A stretch of 15,476 bases of DNA from Candidatus Nanopelagicales bacterium (GTDB lineage: Bacteria > Actinomycetota > Actinomycetes > S36-B12 > GCA-2699445): contig JAOZTQ010000011.1 of the NCBI GenBank assembly GCA_029939085.1, forward strand, positions 1 through 15,476, in the 5' to 3' direction. How positions within the stretch are numbered: position 1 is the stretch's first letter; each line of letters starts with the position of its first letter. Made by a program: the position numbers and the translations under genes. This document shows, one piece after another, positions 1-7,271 of this stretch. The notes beneath the pieces were generated by a model. It worked only from the letters and a program-made list of their open reading frames with translations, ran no database searches and had not been told where the DNA came from.

Positions 1-611
1 GGGAAGGGTGCGGGTCCGGTCACTGTGCCCAAAACATAGTGGGTGTCTTCGACGTTTGTAACCCAATCTCGCATCGCCTCGTTGATAGCGTCTTTGAGAG
101 TTCTGGTCCCTGCCGTCACCGCGACAACTTCTGCTCCCAGGATCTTCATCCGCGCAACATTGAGTGCCTGCCTCCGGGTGTCTTCTTCGCCCATATACAC
201 CGTGCACTCGATCCCCATGAGCGCTGCCGCAGTGGCAGTCGCCACGCCGTGCTGACCAGCACCTGTCTCCGCGATCACCCGCTTTTTGCCCATGCGCTTG
301 GTTAACAGCAACTGACCCAACACGTTGTTGATCTTGTGACTTCCAGTGTGGTTGAGATCCTCACGCTTCAACAGCACGGTTGCACCACCACATTCTGCAG
401 CGAATCTGCGTGCCTCCGTTAGTGGGCTGGGTCTACCCACATAGTTGACCATCAGGTCGTTCAGATCGGCAATAAAGCGTGGGTCATTGACCGCGGCATC
501 AAACTCCGCAGCGAGTTCATCTAGGGCATGTATGAGTGCTTCAGGAACAAACCGGCCACCGTAATCACCAAACTTGTCCGAGATTGCGGGCTGAGAAGTC
601 ATACCTCCCAC
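1..611 (-). CDS. trpB: Tryptophan synthase beta subunit, N-terminal part (cut by window edge)
   Basis: The beta subunit joins indole and L-serine to give tryptophan using pyridoxal phosphate. The first 203 codons are present; the rest lies left of the window. The translation has the family start DKFGDYGGRFVPEAL, the PLP-lysine segment HTGSHKINN (Lys about 93) and the glycine-rich ETGAGQHGVA (about 115-124), so the fold looks intact. Two starts are possible. ATG at 602 has GGGAGGT directly against it, too close for a normal ribosome site. In-frame GTG at 611 has GGAGGT at 616-621 with four bases between, and begins one base after the trpC stop, so I chose GTG 611. This implies translational coupling with trpC. 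trpA presumably follows off the left edge (inference from usual gene order). Confidence 0.95.
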   Translation of the reverse strand, partial: MGGMTSQPAISDKFGDYGGRFVPEALIHALDELAAEFDAAVNDPRFIADLNDLMVNYVGRPSPLTEARRFAAECGGATVLLKREDLNHTGSHKINNVLGQLLLTKRMGKKRVIAETGAGQHGVATATAAALMGIECTVYMGEEDTRRQALNVARMKILGAEVVAVTAGTRTLKDAINEAMRDWVTNVEDTHYVLGTVTGPAPF

Positions 612-612
612 G

Positions 613-1413
613 CTAACCTCCGTGCGATGGGTGCGCACCTGCCGTCACCAGTTCATGAACCGCAGCTTCCGGATCACCCTGGGTGACCAGTGATTCCCCA
701 ACCAAAACCGCATCTGCACCCTCATGCGCGTAGAAGAGCAAATCCCGAGTACTTCTGATTCCCGATTCAGCTACCTTGAGACAGTTTTGCGGTATCGACG
801 GAGCAACCGCAGCGAATACTCCGGGATCGACGTCAAGTGTTTTGAGGTTTCGTGCATTCACTCCAATGAGTTCAGCACCCGCTGCTACGGCCCGTTCAAC
901 TTCCCAAACGTCATGCACTTCCACGAGAGGCGTCATACCCAGCGATCGGGTCCGTTCAATCAAACTCACCAGAGCATCTTGTTCAAGTGCCGCGACAATC
1001 AGCAATACTGCATCGGCGCCATAGGCGCGAGCTTCCCACAACTGATAGGAAGTCACCACAAAGTCCTTGCGCAATACCGGGATATCGACTGCCGCACGGA
1101 CCGCGGCCAGATCGGCCAACGAGCCATCAAACCTTCTCTGCTCGGTGAGAACGCTAATCATGTGGGCGCCACCGGCCTCATAGCGCTGCGCCAATACGGC
1201 AGGATCGGGAATGTCAGCCAAAACCCCGGCACTTGGGCTTGCCCGTTTGACTTCCGCAATCACTTGAACGCCGCCATTTCGCAGTGCGGAAATACAGTCG
1301 CGTGCTCGATCTTGTTCGGCCGCTTGGTTTTTCAGGGTGTCGAGCGGGGCCTCAGCCATGCGCAGTTCAACATCCTCGCGAACCCCCGCGAGGATATCGT
1401 CCAGCACCGTCAT
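613..1413 (-). CDS. trpC: Indole-3-glycerol phosphate synthase
   Basis: This cytoplasmic TIM-barrel enzyme closes the ring of carboxyphenylamino-deoxyribulose phosphate to indole-3-glycerol phosphate, two steps before tryptophan. The 266-residue length is normal for a monofunctional TrpC. Family motifs are complete: VIAEVKRASPSAG (Glu54, Lys56), LRKDF (Lys116, catalytic acid), LVEVH (Glu165) and GVNARNL (Asn186, Asn189), then ESGI and the C-terminal phosphate-binding segment AVLVGESL. The ATG start has GGGAGG about six bases upstream. No TrpF (PRAI) domain is fused to it. The gene is followed one base later by trpB. It is separated from the upstream histidine kinase by about 100 bases, so trpCB may have its own promoter in addition to read-through. 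Confidence 0.97.
   Translation of the reverse strand: MTVLDDILAGVREDVELRMAEAPLDTLKNQAAEQDRARDCISALRNGGVQVIAEVKRASPSAGVLADIPDPAVLAQRYEAGGAHMISVLTEQRRFDGSLADLAAVRAAVDIPVLRKDFVVTSYQLWEARAYGADAVLLIVAALEQDALVSLIERTRSLGMTPLVEVHDVWEVERAVAAGAELIGVNARNLKTLDVDPGVFAAVAPSIPQNCLKVAESGIRSTRDLLFYAHEGADAVLVGESLVTQGDPEAAVHELVTAGAHPSHGG
616..621 (-). promoter_or_regulatory. Shine-Dalgarno GGAGGT deciding the trpB start
   Basis: GGAGGT forms the last two sense codons (Gly-Gly) of trpC. It sits four bases before GTG 611, proper spacing for that start, but 13 bases before ATG 602. Confidence 0.6.
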
Positions 1414-1457
1414 CGGCGGCCTCCCGGAAGTTTGCGTTACTGCCTCGTGTGGGCCTC

Positions 1458-1485
1458 ACAGTAGCGAGCCGAACCAAGAGCTCAA
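1458..1485 (-). promoter_or_regulatory. Possible promoter for trpC-trpB
   Basis: On the minus strand TTGAGC (1480-1485) and TACTGT (1458-1463) are 16 bases apart, in the 102-base gap between the kinase stop and trpC, the longest gap in the window. I saw no leader ORF with tandem Trp codons and no clear terminator hairpin, so a ribosome-mediated attenuator is not supported. The matches are partial, so this is a weak call. Confidence 0.25.
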
Positions 1486-1515
1486 CGGCGGGGTCCGGAT
1501 GCGGTACCTATTTGT

Positions 1516-2889
1516 TCACTCCGGACTGGCACTGGGCGATGTCGACATCAACGGCAGCCACACCCCAAAGGCTGCGCCGCCCTCCGGTGCCGACCACACC
1601 TGCGCAACACCCGACATACGGTCCGCCAACCGACCTACCAGGGCTAGGCCCACGCCGGTACCGACCTTTCGCACCCCTTGGTAGCGACTGAAGAGCGCAG
1701 CCGGCTCGAACGCGACTGCCATATCCGCTTCGGTCAATCCGACACCACCATCCCGAACCGAGAGAGCACCGTATTGACCATCGATGGTCACCGCGAGAAC
1801 TACAGGTTGACCCTCGGGTGTCATCCGAAGCGCATTTTCGATGAGGTTATCTAGGATCTGACGGACTCGTTCCTGGTCCGCCCGCACCACAACTGAGTCT
1901 TCAGGAACCTCAACCCGCATAACAACCCCGGCCTGGTCAAAGCGTCCTACCCAGGCTTGTGCCGCTCGTTGCACTAACTGCACCAGATCCGTTTCCGTCA
2001 GTTCGATCGACATATCGACGGCACCTAACCGGGCAAGGTCAAGCAGATCCGCTACGAGTCGTTCCAGTCTTCTGGTCTCACCAACAACGGCACTACCTAC
2101 CTCGGCTGGATCCTCTGTCAGACCATCGGAAAGCGCTTCGGCATATCCACGGATAGCGGTTAGTGGCGTACGCAACTCGTGTGAAACCGAGAGTAGGAAA
2201 TCGCGCTGCCTTCCCTCACTCAGCGCCAGTGAGTCGCCGAGTTGATTCAGCGAGATAGCGATATCCGATATCTCCTCGGGGCCACCAGATTCGAGTCGCA
2301 CTTCACGCTCACCAGTGGACATGCGCTCGGCAGCCTCTGCAGCCCGACGTAGTGGCCGGGTGAGGCGTCGTGCCGCCAAAAGGCCAATCACTACGGCAAC
2401 TACTAGACCAGCTAGCAGCGCGATGAGCACAGTCCTCAGATTGTCTCCGGCCAGTTCTCCCGCATCTGCCGGCGCAAGTAAGACCAAACCCAGACCGCCC
2501 TGCAACGGTCGACCGGCAACCATGACATCGGAACCCGATACATTCGCGGTGCCCGAGATGGAGCGCCCCCGCAACACTTCTTCTTGTACTTGCGAATCCA
2601 GGCCTGGGACCGGTGCCAAGCGAGCGCCAATGATGTACGCGGTTATGCCCGCGGTCTCCAGTTCATCACGCAGCCGGTTAACCGCTTCGGTGTCTACCGG
2701 TGATCGCAGGGCAGCTTGCGATACGTCCGCGACTCGATTCAGTTCTGACTCCGCTTGAGCTTGGGCTCCCTGGCTGATTAGCGGAAATGCGATTGAAGCA
2801 GTGACAGCCGTAGCGATAACAGCAACAAGAACAGTCAGTCCTACGATACGGGCGGTCAGACTATTGAAGAGATTCCGAGATTTAGGCAT
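1516..2889 (-). CDS. Sensor histidine kinase (two-component system, HAMP-HisKA-HATPase)
   Basis: A 457-residue membrane-bound sensor kinase. Order: short cytoplasmic start, membrane helix about 13-37, extracytoplasmic sensor about 38-152 with no fold I recognise, second helix about 153-174, HAMP about 175-228, and HisKA dimerisation domain with phospho-accepting His237 in SVSHELRTPLT. The ATP-binding domain has an N-box NLIENA (348-353), G1 DGGVG (380-384) and G2 GTGVGLALV (410-418). All key catalytic residues are present, so it should be active. It overlaps the response regulator gene by eight bases (2882-2889) and has no strong ribosome site of its own, consistent with coupled translation from the regulator. 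The stimulus is unknown. The location between the HGxxPAAW gene and trpC, inside the trp cluster, is unusual. Confidence 0.95.
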   Translation of the reverse strand: MPKSRNLFNSLTARIVGLTVLVAVIATAVTASIAFPLISQGAQAQAESELNRVADVSQAALRSPVDTEAVNRLRDELETAGITAYIIGARLAPVPGLDSQVQEEVLRGRSISGTANVSGSDVMVAGRPLQGGLGLVLLAPADAGELAGDNLRTVLIALLAGLVVAVVIGLLAARRLTRPLRRAAEAAERMSTGEREVRLESGGPEEISDIAISLNQLGDSLALSEGRQRDFLLSVSHELRTPLTAIRGYAEALSDGLTEDPAEVGSAVVGETRRLERLVADLLDLARLGAVDMSIELTETDLVQLVQRAAQAWVGRFDQAGVVMRVEVPEDSVVVRADQERVRQILDNLIENALRMTPEGQPVVLAVTIDGQYGALSVRDGGVGLTEADMAVAFEPAALFSRYQGVRKVGTGVGLALVGRLADRMSGVAQVWSAPEGGAAFGVWLPLMSTSPSASPE

Positions 2890-3592
2890 CGCCGTGTTCA
2901 GAGCTCATTGATTCCGGCGTACGGATGGTGTACCCAACTCCGCGCACCGTATGAATGGGGCTTGCCTCACCGAGTTTGGCCCTTAACTGTGCGATGTGAA
3001 CATCCACTGTTCTAGTCCCAACAGATTCTGGATACCCCCAGATCTCACCGAGCAATTCGCCTCGGGCAACCACCCGATCAGTTCGAGCGAGCAGATAGTT
3101 CAATAAATCAAATTCCGTAGCCGTCAGTTCGATTTCATTGCCATCAACCCAGCAACGGCGCGCATCGGCATCGACTCGCACTCGGCCAACTTCGGCCACC
3201 TTGACTGGACCTGTCGCTCGCCGAACTGCGGCCTTGACTCTGGCGACAAGCTCTCTGGGACTGAATGGCTTAGTGATGTAGTCGTCACCGCCCAGTTCTA
3301 AGCCAAGTACGCGGTCAATCTCGTCGTCACGCGCGGTGCAGAAAAGAACTGGCGTCCAATCTCCGTTGGCCCTTAGTTGACGACATACTTCGGTTCCATC
3401 CATGGAAGGAAGTCCGACATCCAAGATGATCGCGACAGGCGCATGCTCGTCAACCGCAGTTAACGCTGCGGCACCATCGTTAACGACCACGGGCTCGAAG
3501 CCGTCCCGGCGTAGATACATCGAGACGACATCGGCAATCGCTGGTTCATCCTCTGCGACTAGAACGGTGCCGCGGACCGGTGAATCTGTCAC
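2882..3592 (-). CDS. OmpR/PhoB-family response regulator
   Basis: A 236-residue DNA-binding response regulator, partner of the kinase encoded just downstream. The receiver domain (about 9-122) shows the acidic pair in VLVAEDEP, phospho-acceptor Asp58 in IILDVGLPSMDG, the conserved Thr86 and Lys108 in YITKPF. The C-terminal winged helix (about 133-230) has the typical ELTATEFDLLNYLL, TVDVHIAQLRAKLG and TVRGVGYTIR segments. I placed the start at GTG 3592, which gives a normal receiver N-terminus and begins eight bases after the HGxxPAAW stop. The frame stays open to 3766, but that extension is not homologous in character and overlaps the small membrane protein. No good ribosome site precedes GTG 3592, so translation is probably coupled to the upstream gene. 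Its regulon is unknown; autoregulation or control of the trp genes would be guesses. Confidence 0.95.
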   Translation of the reverse strand: MTDSPVRGTVLVAEDEPAIADVVSMYLRRDGFEPVVVNDGAAALTAVDEHAPVAIILDVGLPSMDGTEVCRQLRANGDWTPVLFCTARDDEIDRVLGLELGGDDYITKPFSPRELVARVKAAVRRATGPVKVAEVGRVRVDADARRCWVDGNEIELTATEFDLLNYLLARTDRVVARGELLGEIWGYPESVGTRTVDVHIAQLRAKLGEASPIHTVRGVGYTIRTPESMSSEHGDA

Positions 3593-3600
3593 GCCAGCCG

Positions 3601-3798
3601 TCAGGCTCGGGCTTTGCCCATACCCATCATGGACATGACCCAGCCCGCGACCATGCCGACGACACCGAGACCAACACCACCTATCCAGAACAATGGCCAG
3701 TTCGCCATGACTACCGCAATCGTCCCGATCAGGAATGCCAACATGATGACGATGCTGGCCGTCCATGCCGCCGGAGTGTTTCCGTGGTTAGTGCTCAT
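3601..3798 (-). CDS. HGxxPAAW family small membrane protein
   Basis: A 65-residue protein whose N-terminus carries the signature HGNTPAAW (residues 5-12). This names a small actinobacterial family of unknown function that recurs between trpE and trpC. Two hydrophobic stretches (about 14-33 and 36-57) predict a membrane hairpin, and the C-terminus is short and basic (GKARA). The ATG lies inside the end of trpE, an 11-base overlap, and the stop is eight bases before the response regulator start, so it links trpE to the two-component system in one likely transcript. The TIGR02234 membrane protein that often sits in the same slot in other actinobacteria is absent here. The family assignment is solid on the motif; the function is not known. 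Confidence 0.9.
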   Translation of the reverse strand: MSTNHGNTPAAWTASIVIMLAFLIGTIAVVMANWPLFWIGGVGLGVVGMVAGWVMSMMGMGKARA

Positions 3799-5353
3799 GT
3801 ATCTGCAGCCCTTCCGTTGATGCCATGGTACTGGCGACAGCCACAGCTTTCAGCACTGCGGCCGCCTTGTGGCGACATTCCTCAAACTCATGTTGCGGAT
3901 TCGAGTCCGCGACCAGGCCAGCACCAGCCTGAACGTGGGCAATGCCGTCCCGAATTACGGCAGTTCGAATAGCAATCGCGGTGTCTAAGCCACCATCAAA
4001 ATCAAAGTAACCAACCGCCCCACCGTAGAGCCCTCGTTTGACCGGTTCGAGTTCATCAATGATTTCCATCGCCCGAACTTTAGGCGCCCCAGATAGTGTC
4101 CCCGCTGGAAACGTTGCAGCCAGGACGTCGTACGCCGTTTGCCCCGGGTTTAGCTCTCCCACGACAGTGGAAACCAAATGCATAACGTGGCTATACCGTT
4201 CGATCTGCATGAACTCGACAACTTCAACGGATCCGGGGACACACACCCTGCCAAGATCATTTCGACCCAGATCGACCAACATCAGGTGTTCCGCACGTTC
4301 TTTCTCATCCGCCAGAAGCTCTTCGGCGTTAGCCGAATCCACTTCTGGGTCATCACTTCGCGGTCGAGTGCCTGCGATCGGATGCATCATGCACCGACCG
4401 TCTCGGACTGTCACCAGAGCCTCCGGTGAGCACCCCACAACATCAAACCCGACTTCAGATTCCAGATCGGCCCCGTCGACCTGAGGGATCCGAAGGAGAT
4501 ACATATAGGGACTGGGGTTACTTGTCCGAAGTACTCGATAAATGTCCAGAGCGCTCGCGGGACATTCGACATCGAATCGCTGGGACAAAACAATCTGGAA
4601 CGCGTCTCCTGCTTCGATGTGTTCACGCGCCGATTCAACCGATGCCAGATAATCTTCGGGTTCAGTACGTGAACGAGATTCCGGTTGGGCAGCCGCGTCT
4701 ACTGTGACCGCCTGAACCGACCTGGGCGCCGTCAAATCAGTCGTCATCCGGTCTATCCGGTTCAACGCATCTGCGTAGGCTTGCTCAGAACGTTCTGGAG
4801 CACCATCGAAATTGATTGCATTCGCGACCAGCCAAACGGTCCCTTGCATGTGATCCAGGACCGCGACATCGGTGGCCAACAGCATTGCCAGTTCAGGCAA
4901 CTCCAGTTCATCAGGGTTGTCGTCTGGTAAGCGCTCCCAACGCCGAACTGCATCATAGGAAAGGTAGCCAACCATTCCTGAAGTAAACGGCGGTAAACCT
5001 TCGATGGCGGGGGTCGCGAGAGCAGCGATGGTGTCTCGCAAAACCTCTACAGCAAGACCGGTTGTCGGGACTCCGGCCGGCGGTTGGCCAATCCATCGGG
5101 CTTGTCCATCATCAGCCGTAAGCATGGCCGCACTACGAACTCCGACGAATGAATAACGCGACCAGGATTTTCCTGCTTCGGCCGACTCCAGCAGAAACGA
5201 TCCAGGCCGCTCCTTTGCTAGCGCTCGATACAGCGAGATCGGCGTATGGTCATCTGCTAAAACGGTCCGAAAAACGGGTATGACACGACGTTCAGTTGCC
5301 ATCGCAGCGAAGCCCGCGGCGTCCGGTTGAACTGGTCCGTAGTTCTTACTCAT
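3788..5353 (-). CDS. trpE: Anthranilate synthase component I
   Basis: TrpE converts chorismate to anthranilate, the committed step of tryptophan synthesis, using ammonia from a glutaminase partner (TrpG, not in this window and not fused here). The 521-residue protein has the N-terminal regulatory half with LLES (54-57), the segment involved in tryptophan feedback inhibition in characterised TrpE proteins, and RYSFVG (66-71). The chorismate-binding half runs from about 232 to 500 with PSPYMYLL, GCSPEALV, PIAGTRPR, LVDLGRNDLGRV, TFPAGTLSGAPK and YGGAVGYF. Presence of LLES suggests a feedback-sensitive biosynthetic enzyme rather than PabB or a phenazine-type paralogue. The start ATG overlaps the hisI stop by four bases (ATGA), with GAGGA six bases upstream. 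Thus histidine and tryptophan genes share a transcript. Confidence 0.97.
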   Translation of the reverse strand: MSKNYGPVQPDAAGFAAMATERRVIPVFRTVLADDHTPISLYRALAKERPGSFLLESAEAGKSWSRYSFVGVRSAAMLTADDGQARWIGQPPAGVPTTGLAVEVLRDTIAALATPAIEGLPPFTSGMVGYLSYDAVRRWERLPDDNPDELELPELAMLLATDVAVLDHMQGTVWLVANAINFDGAPERSEQAYADALNRIDRMTTDLTAPRSVQAVTVDAAAQPESRSRTEPEDYLASVESAREHIEAGDAFQIVLSQRFDVECPASALDIYRVLRTSNPSPYMYLLRIPQVDGADLESEVGFDVVGCSPEALVTVRDGRCMMHPIAGTRPRSDDPEVDSANAEELLADEKERAEHLMLVDLGRNDLGRVCVPGSVEVVEFMQIERYSHVMHLVSTVVGELNPGQTAYDVLAATFPAGTLSGAPKVRAMEIIDELEPVKRGLYGGAVGYFDFDGGLDTAIAIRTAVIRDGIAHVQAGAGLVADSNPQHEFEECRHKAAAVLKAVAVASTMASTEGLQIHEH

Positions 5354-5706
5354 GACCGATCCTCATGCGGTACGACAGCGGGCGCGTTGTCGAAACAACT
5401 GCGTTGTCCGGTGTGACACGCGGGACCCTTCTGGTCGACAGACAAGAGCACAGTATCGCCATCACAGTCGAGCCGGACTGCGAGGACCCGTTGGGTGTTA
5501 CCAGAGGTCTCACCCTTGATCCACTGTTGTTGACGGCTGCGACTGAAGTAGGTGGCCTGTCCGGTGTCCAAGGTATGTTTCAGCGCCTCACTGTCCATCC
5601 ATGCAAGCATAAGTACCTGACCGGATTCGTGATCCTGAGCGACAGCCGGAATGAGGCCATTGTCGTCAAACCTGGCTCGACCCATCAACTCACTTTGCTC
5701 TGACAT
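5350..5706 (-). CDS. hisI: Phosphoribosyl-AMP cyclohydrolase
   Basis: HisI opens the purine ring of phosphoribosyl-AMP in histidine synthesis and is a metal-dependent enzyme. The 118-residue length matches the monofunctional form, so HisE (pyrophosphohydrolase) must be encoded elsewhere. Motifs: VLMLAWMD, ATYFSRSRQQQWIKGETSGN, DCDGDTVL with the Mg-binding aspartates, and the zinc-ligand segment GPACHTGQRSCF. It is the first gene of a predicted hisI-trpE-HGxxPAAW-regulator-kinase unit. The ATG at 5706 has no good ribosome site (only GAG nearby). Together with the -10-like CACAAT six bases upstream, this suggests a leaderless or nearly leaderless message. The divergent neighbour begins 69 bases away. 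Confidence 0.96.
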   Translation of the reverse strand: MSEQSELMGRARFDDNGLIPAVAQDHESGQVLMLAWMDSEALKHTLDTGQATYFSRSRQQQWIKGETSGNTQRVLAVRLDCDGDTVLLSVDQKGPACHTGQRSCFDNAPAVVPHEDRS

Positions 5707-5712
5707 ATCTCT

Positions 5713-5718
5713 ATTGTG
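5713..5718 (-). promoter_or_regulatory. Possible leaderless -10 element of hisI-trpE unit
   Basis: CACAAT lies exactly six bases (AGAGAT) before the hisI ATG, so transcription would begin at or next to the start codon. The hexamer has A at position 2 and T at position 6 but C at position 1, and no clear -35 is seen. Confidence 0.35.
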
Positions 5719-5763
5719 CCGTCCAAACCTGGGGTGGTGCTCGACCTTTGCCTTGTGACTTCA

Positions 5764-5769
5764 TACGAT
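5764..5769 (+). promoter_or_regulatory. Probable leaderless -10 element for the TIGR03085 gene
   Basis: TACGAT, a TAnnnT hexamer, lies exactly six bases before GTG 5776, so the first transcribed base would be the start codon. No Shine-Dalgarno precedes any of the candidate starts (GTG 5716, 5770, 5776), which supports this reading. Confidence 0.5.
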
Positions 5770-5775
5770 GTGGTT

Positions 5776-6447
5776 GTGTCCGCCATAGATCTATCCCGAC
5801 ATGAGCGAGCCGCACTCTGCGATCTCCTAAGCTCCGTTGGTCCCAAACAGCAGACTCAATGTGAAGATTGGACCACTCGGGAACTGGCTGCTCACCTCGT
5901 AGTCCGTGAAGGTCGCCCTGATACGGCCTTCGGTCGACTGGGTGGTCCGCTGGCAGCTTGGACAGAAAAAGTCGAATCTGATGCAGCGTCGCAGGACTAC
6001 GAAAAACTAGTGAAACTGGTCAGGAATGGCCCACCGATTTGGTCGGCATTCCGAGTCCCGTGGATGGACGGGCAACTCAATACTTTGGAGTACTACGTTC
6101 ACCACGAAGATGTCCGTCGGGGAAGCGCCGACTGGAAACCTCGCGAACTACCCAGTGACCTGCAGGACTTCATCTGGGACCGACTTCGACTGCAAGGCCG
6201 AGTCTGGTTCAACGGAGTTCCCGGTGGTGTCACTCTCGTTCGAAACGACGGTCAAGAATCCCAACACAAAGCTAAGGGCGGCGATCCCATGGTGACCGTC
6301 ACTGGCAGCCCTGGAGAACTCGTGCTCGTCGCCCTGGGACGAAGGGAAACCAAAGTCGAGTACGAAGGCTCCGACGAAGCTTTGGCTGCATTTCGTGAGG
6401 CCATGACTGGGTCCCAGCAAGATCACCTCCACCTAGATAACAACTGA
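5776..6447 (+). CDS. TIGR03085 family metal-binding protein (maleylpyruvate isomerase-like N-terminal domain)
   Basis: This resembles the actinobacterial TIGR03085 family, which has a DinB-like four-helix metal-binding domain and often sits beside hisF and hisI. Signature segments: ERAALCDLL near the N-terminus, CEDWTTRELAAHLVVREGRPD (about 29-49, with candidate ligand His40), NTLEYYVHHEDVRRG (about 102-116, with Glu105, His109, His110 and Glu111), then a more variable C-terminal half. The frame is open from GTG 5716, but homology begins only near the start I chose, GTG 5776 (223 residues), which has a -10 hexamer six bases upstream. Maleylpyruvate isomerases use mycothiol, so a thiol-dependent or detoxifying role is conceivable but unproven. 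It runs opposite to its his neighbours and converges on hisF with an 11-base gap. Confidence 0.85.
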   Translation: MSAIDLSRHERAALCDLLSSVGPKQQTQCEDWTTRELAAHLVVREGRPDTAFGRLGGPLAAWTEKVESDAASQDYEKLVKLVRNGPPIWSAFRVPWMDGQLNTLEYYVHHEDVRRGSADWKPRELPSDLQDFIWDRLRLQGRVWFNGVPGGVTLVRNDGQESQHKAKGGDPMVTVTGSPGELVLVALGRRETKVEYEGSDEALAAFREAMTGSQQDHLHLDNN

Positions 6448-6458
6448 GTGGAGCTGGC

Positions 6459-7238
6459 CTAACGGGCTGCGGCTACACGTCGTACGGGATATCCGGCGTT
6501 GGAAAGTTCCCGTTTCACTTCATCGATACTGACTTCACCAAAGTGAAAAACACTGGCCGCCAAGACCGCATCCGCGCCAGCAGCCACCGCGACCGGAAAG
6601 TCCGTCGCAGCGCCAGCGCCGCCACTAGCAATGATGGGGACCGCAACTAGTTCTCTAGCCGCCGTAATCATCTCCTCATCAAATCCGTTCTCGGTGCCGT
6701 CAGCATCCATGGAGTTCAATAAGACCTCCCCGGCACCCAACTCGGCAGCCTGCCGTAACCAGGTAAGCGCATCAATACCAGTGCCGCGGCGGCCACCATG
6801 TGTCGTTACCTCAAAACCGCTAGTCGTGGTCGGAGCACGACGAGCATCGACCGATACAACGACGCACTGTGAGCCGAACCGCTTCGCTGCTTCGGAGATC
6901 AGGGCGGGTCGAGCGACCGCCGCTGTATTGACACCCACTTTGTCTGCACCGGCACGAAGTAATCGTTCAAAGTCAGCTACGCTCCGAACGCCGCCTCCCA
7001 CTGTCAACGGGATGAATACTTCGGCAGCTGTCCGAGACACGACGTCGTACATCGTGTCTCGCTCACCTGAACTTGCGGTGATGTCGAGGAAAATCAGCTC
7101 ATCTGCTCCACTTGCGCTGTACTGGGCAGCAAGTTCCACCGGATCACCGGCGTCCCGCAAGTTTCGAAAGTTGACACCTTTGACGACGCGTCCGGCGTCC
7201 ACATCGAGACACGGGATAACACGAACGGCTAACGGCAC
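6459..7238 (-). CDS. hisF: Imidazole glycerol phosphate synthase, cyclase subunit
   Basis: HisF is the TIM-barrel half of the HisF-HisH complex. It turns PRFAR plus ammonia (from HisH) into imidazole glycerol phosphate and AICAR, the latter feeding purine synthesis. The 259 residues carry RVIPCLDVDAGRVVKG with the first catalytic Asp12, the second catalytic Asp131 in VVVSVDARR, and phosphate-binding glycine segments TVGGGVRS and IIASGGAG. LNSMDADGT is also intact. The start codon is GTG 7238. No ribosome site is visible and TAGCCT stands six bases upstream, so the gene probably has its own leaderless promoter rather than depending on priA, from which a rightward gene separates it. Confidence 0.97.
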   Translation of the reverse strand: MPLAVRVIPCLDVDAGRVVKGVNFRNLRDAGDPVELAAQYSASGADELIFLDITASSGERDTMYDVVSRTAAEVFIPLTVGGGVRSVADFERLLRAGADKVGVNTAAVARPALISEAAKRFGSQCVVVSVDARRAPTTTSGFEVTTHGGRRGTGIDALTWLRQAAELGAGEVLLNSMDADGTENGFDEEMITAARELVAVPIIASGGAGAATDFPVAVAAGADAVLAASVFHFGEVSIDEVKRELSNAGYPVRRVAAAR

Positions 7239-7244
7239 ACATCT

Positions 7245-7250
7245 AGGCTA
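7245..7250 (-). promoter_or_regulatory. Probable leaderless -10 element of hisF
   Basis: TAGCCT lies exactly six bases (AGATGT) before the hisF GTG start; no Shine-Dalgarno is present. The divergent PPOX-fold gene starts only 33 bases away, leaving no room for ordinary leaders on both sides. Confidence 0.5.
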
Positions 7251-7257
7251 AGGGGCG

Positions 7258-7263
7258 TAAGGT
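7258..7263 (+). promoter_or_regulatory. Possible -10 element of the PPOX-fold gene
   Basis: TAAGGT stands eight bases before ATG 7272. No Shine-Dalgarno is seen, so a leader of zero to two bases is likely. It is only a few bases from the hisF -10 on the other strand, so the two promoters must overlap. Confidence 0.35.
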
Positions 7264-7271
7264 ACCTATTT

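Noticed and set aside
724..1464. Long open frame (246 codons) on the plus strand opposite trpC
   Set aside because: It is fully antisense to a motif-complete trpC, has no domain-like character and no ribosome site; open frames opposite codon-biased genes are common.
1414..1515. Tryptophan attenuator upstream of trpC
   Set aside because: No short ORF with tandem TGG codons and no terminator hairpin followed by a T run could be found on the minus strand.
3593..3766. N-terminal extension of the response regulator to an ATG at 3766
   Set aside because: The added residues are His/Arg/Gly-rich, not receiver-like, and coincide with the HGxxPAAW coding region in another frame; GTG 3592 gives a normal regulator.
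6631..7251. 206-codon plus-strand open frame opposite hisF
   Set aside because: Antisense to a clear hisF, serine/threonine/proline/arginine-rich low-complexity translation typical of an antisense shadow.
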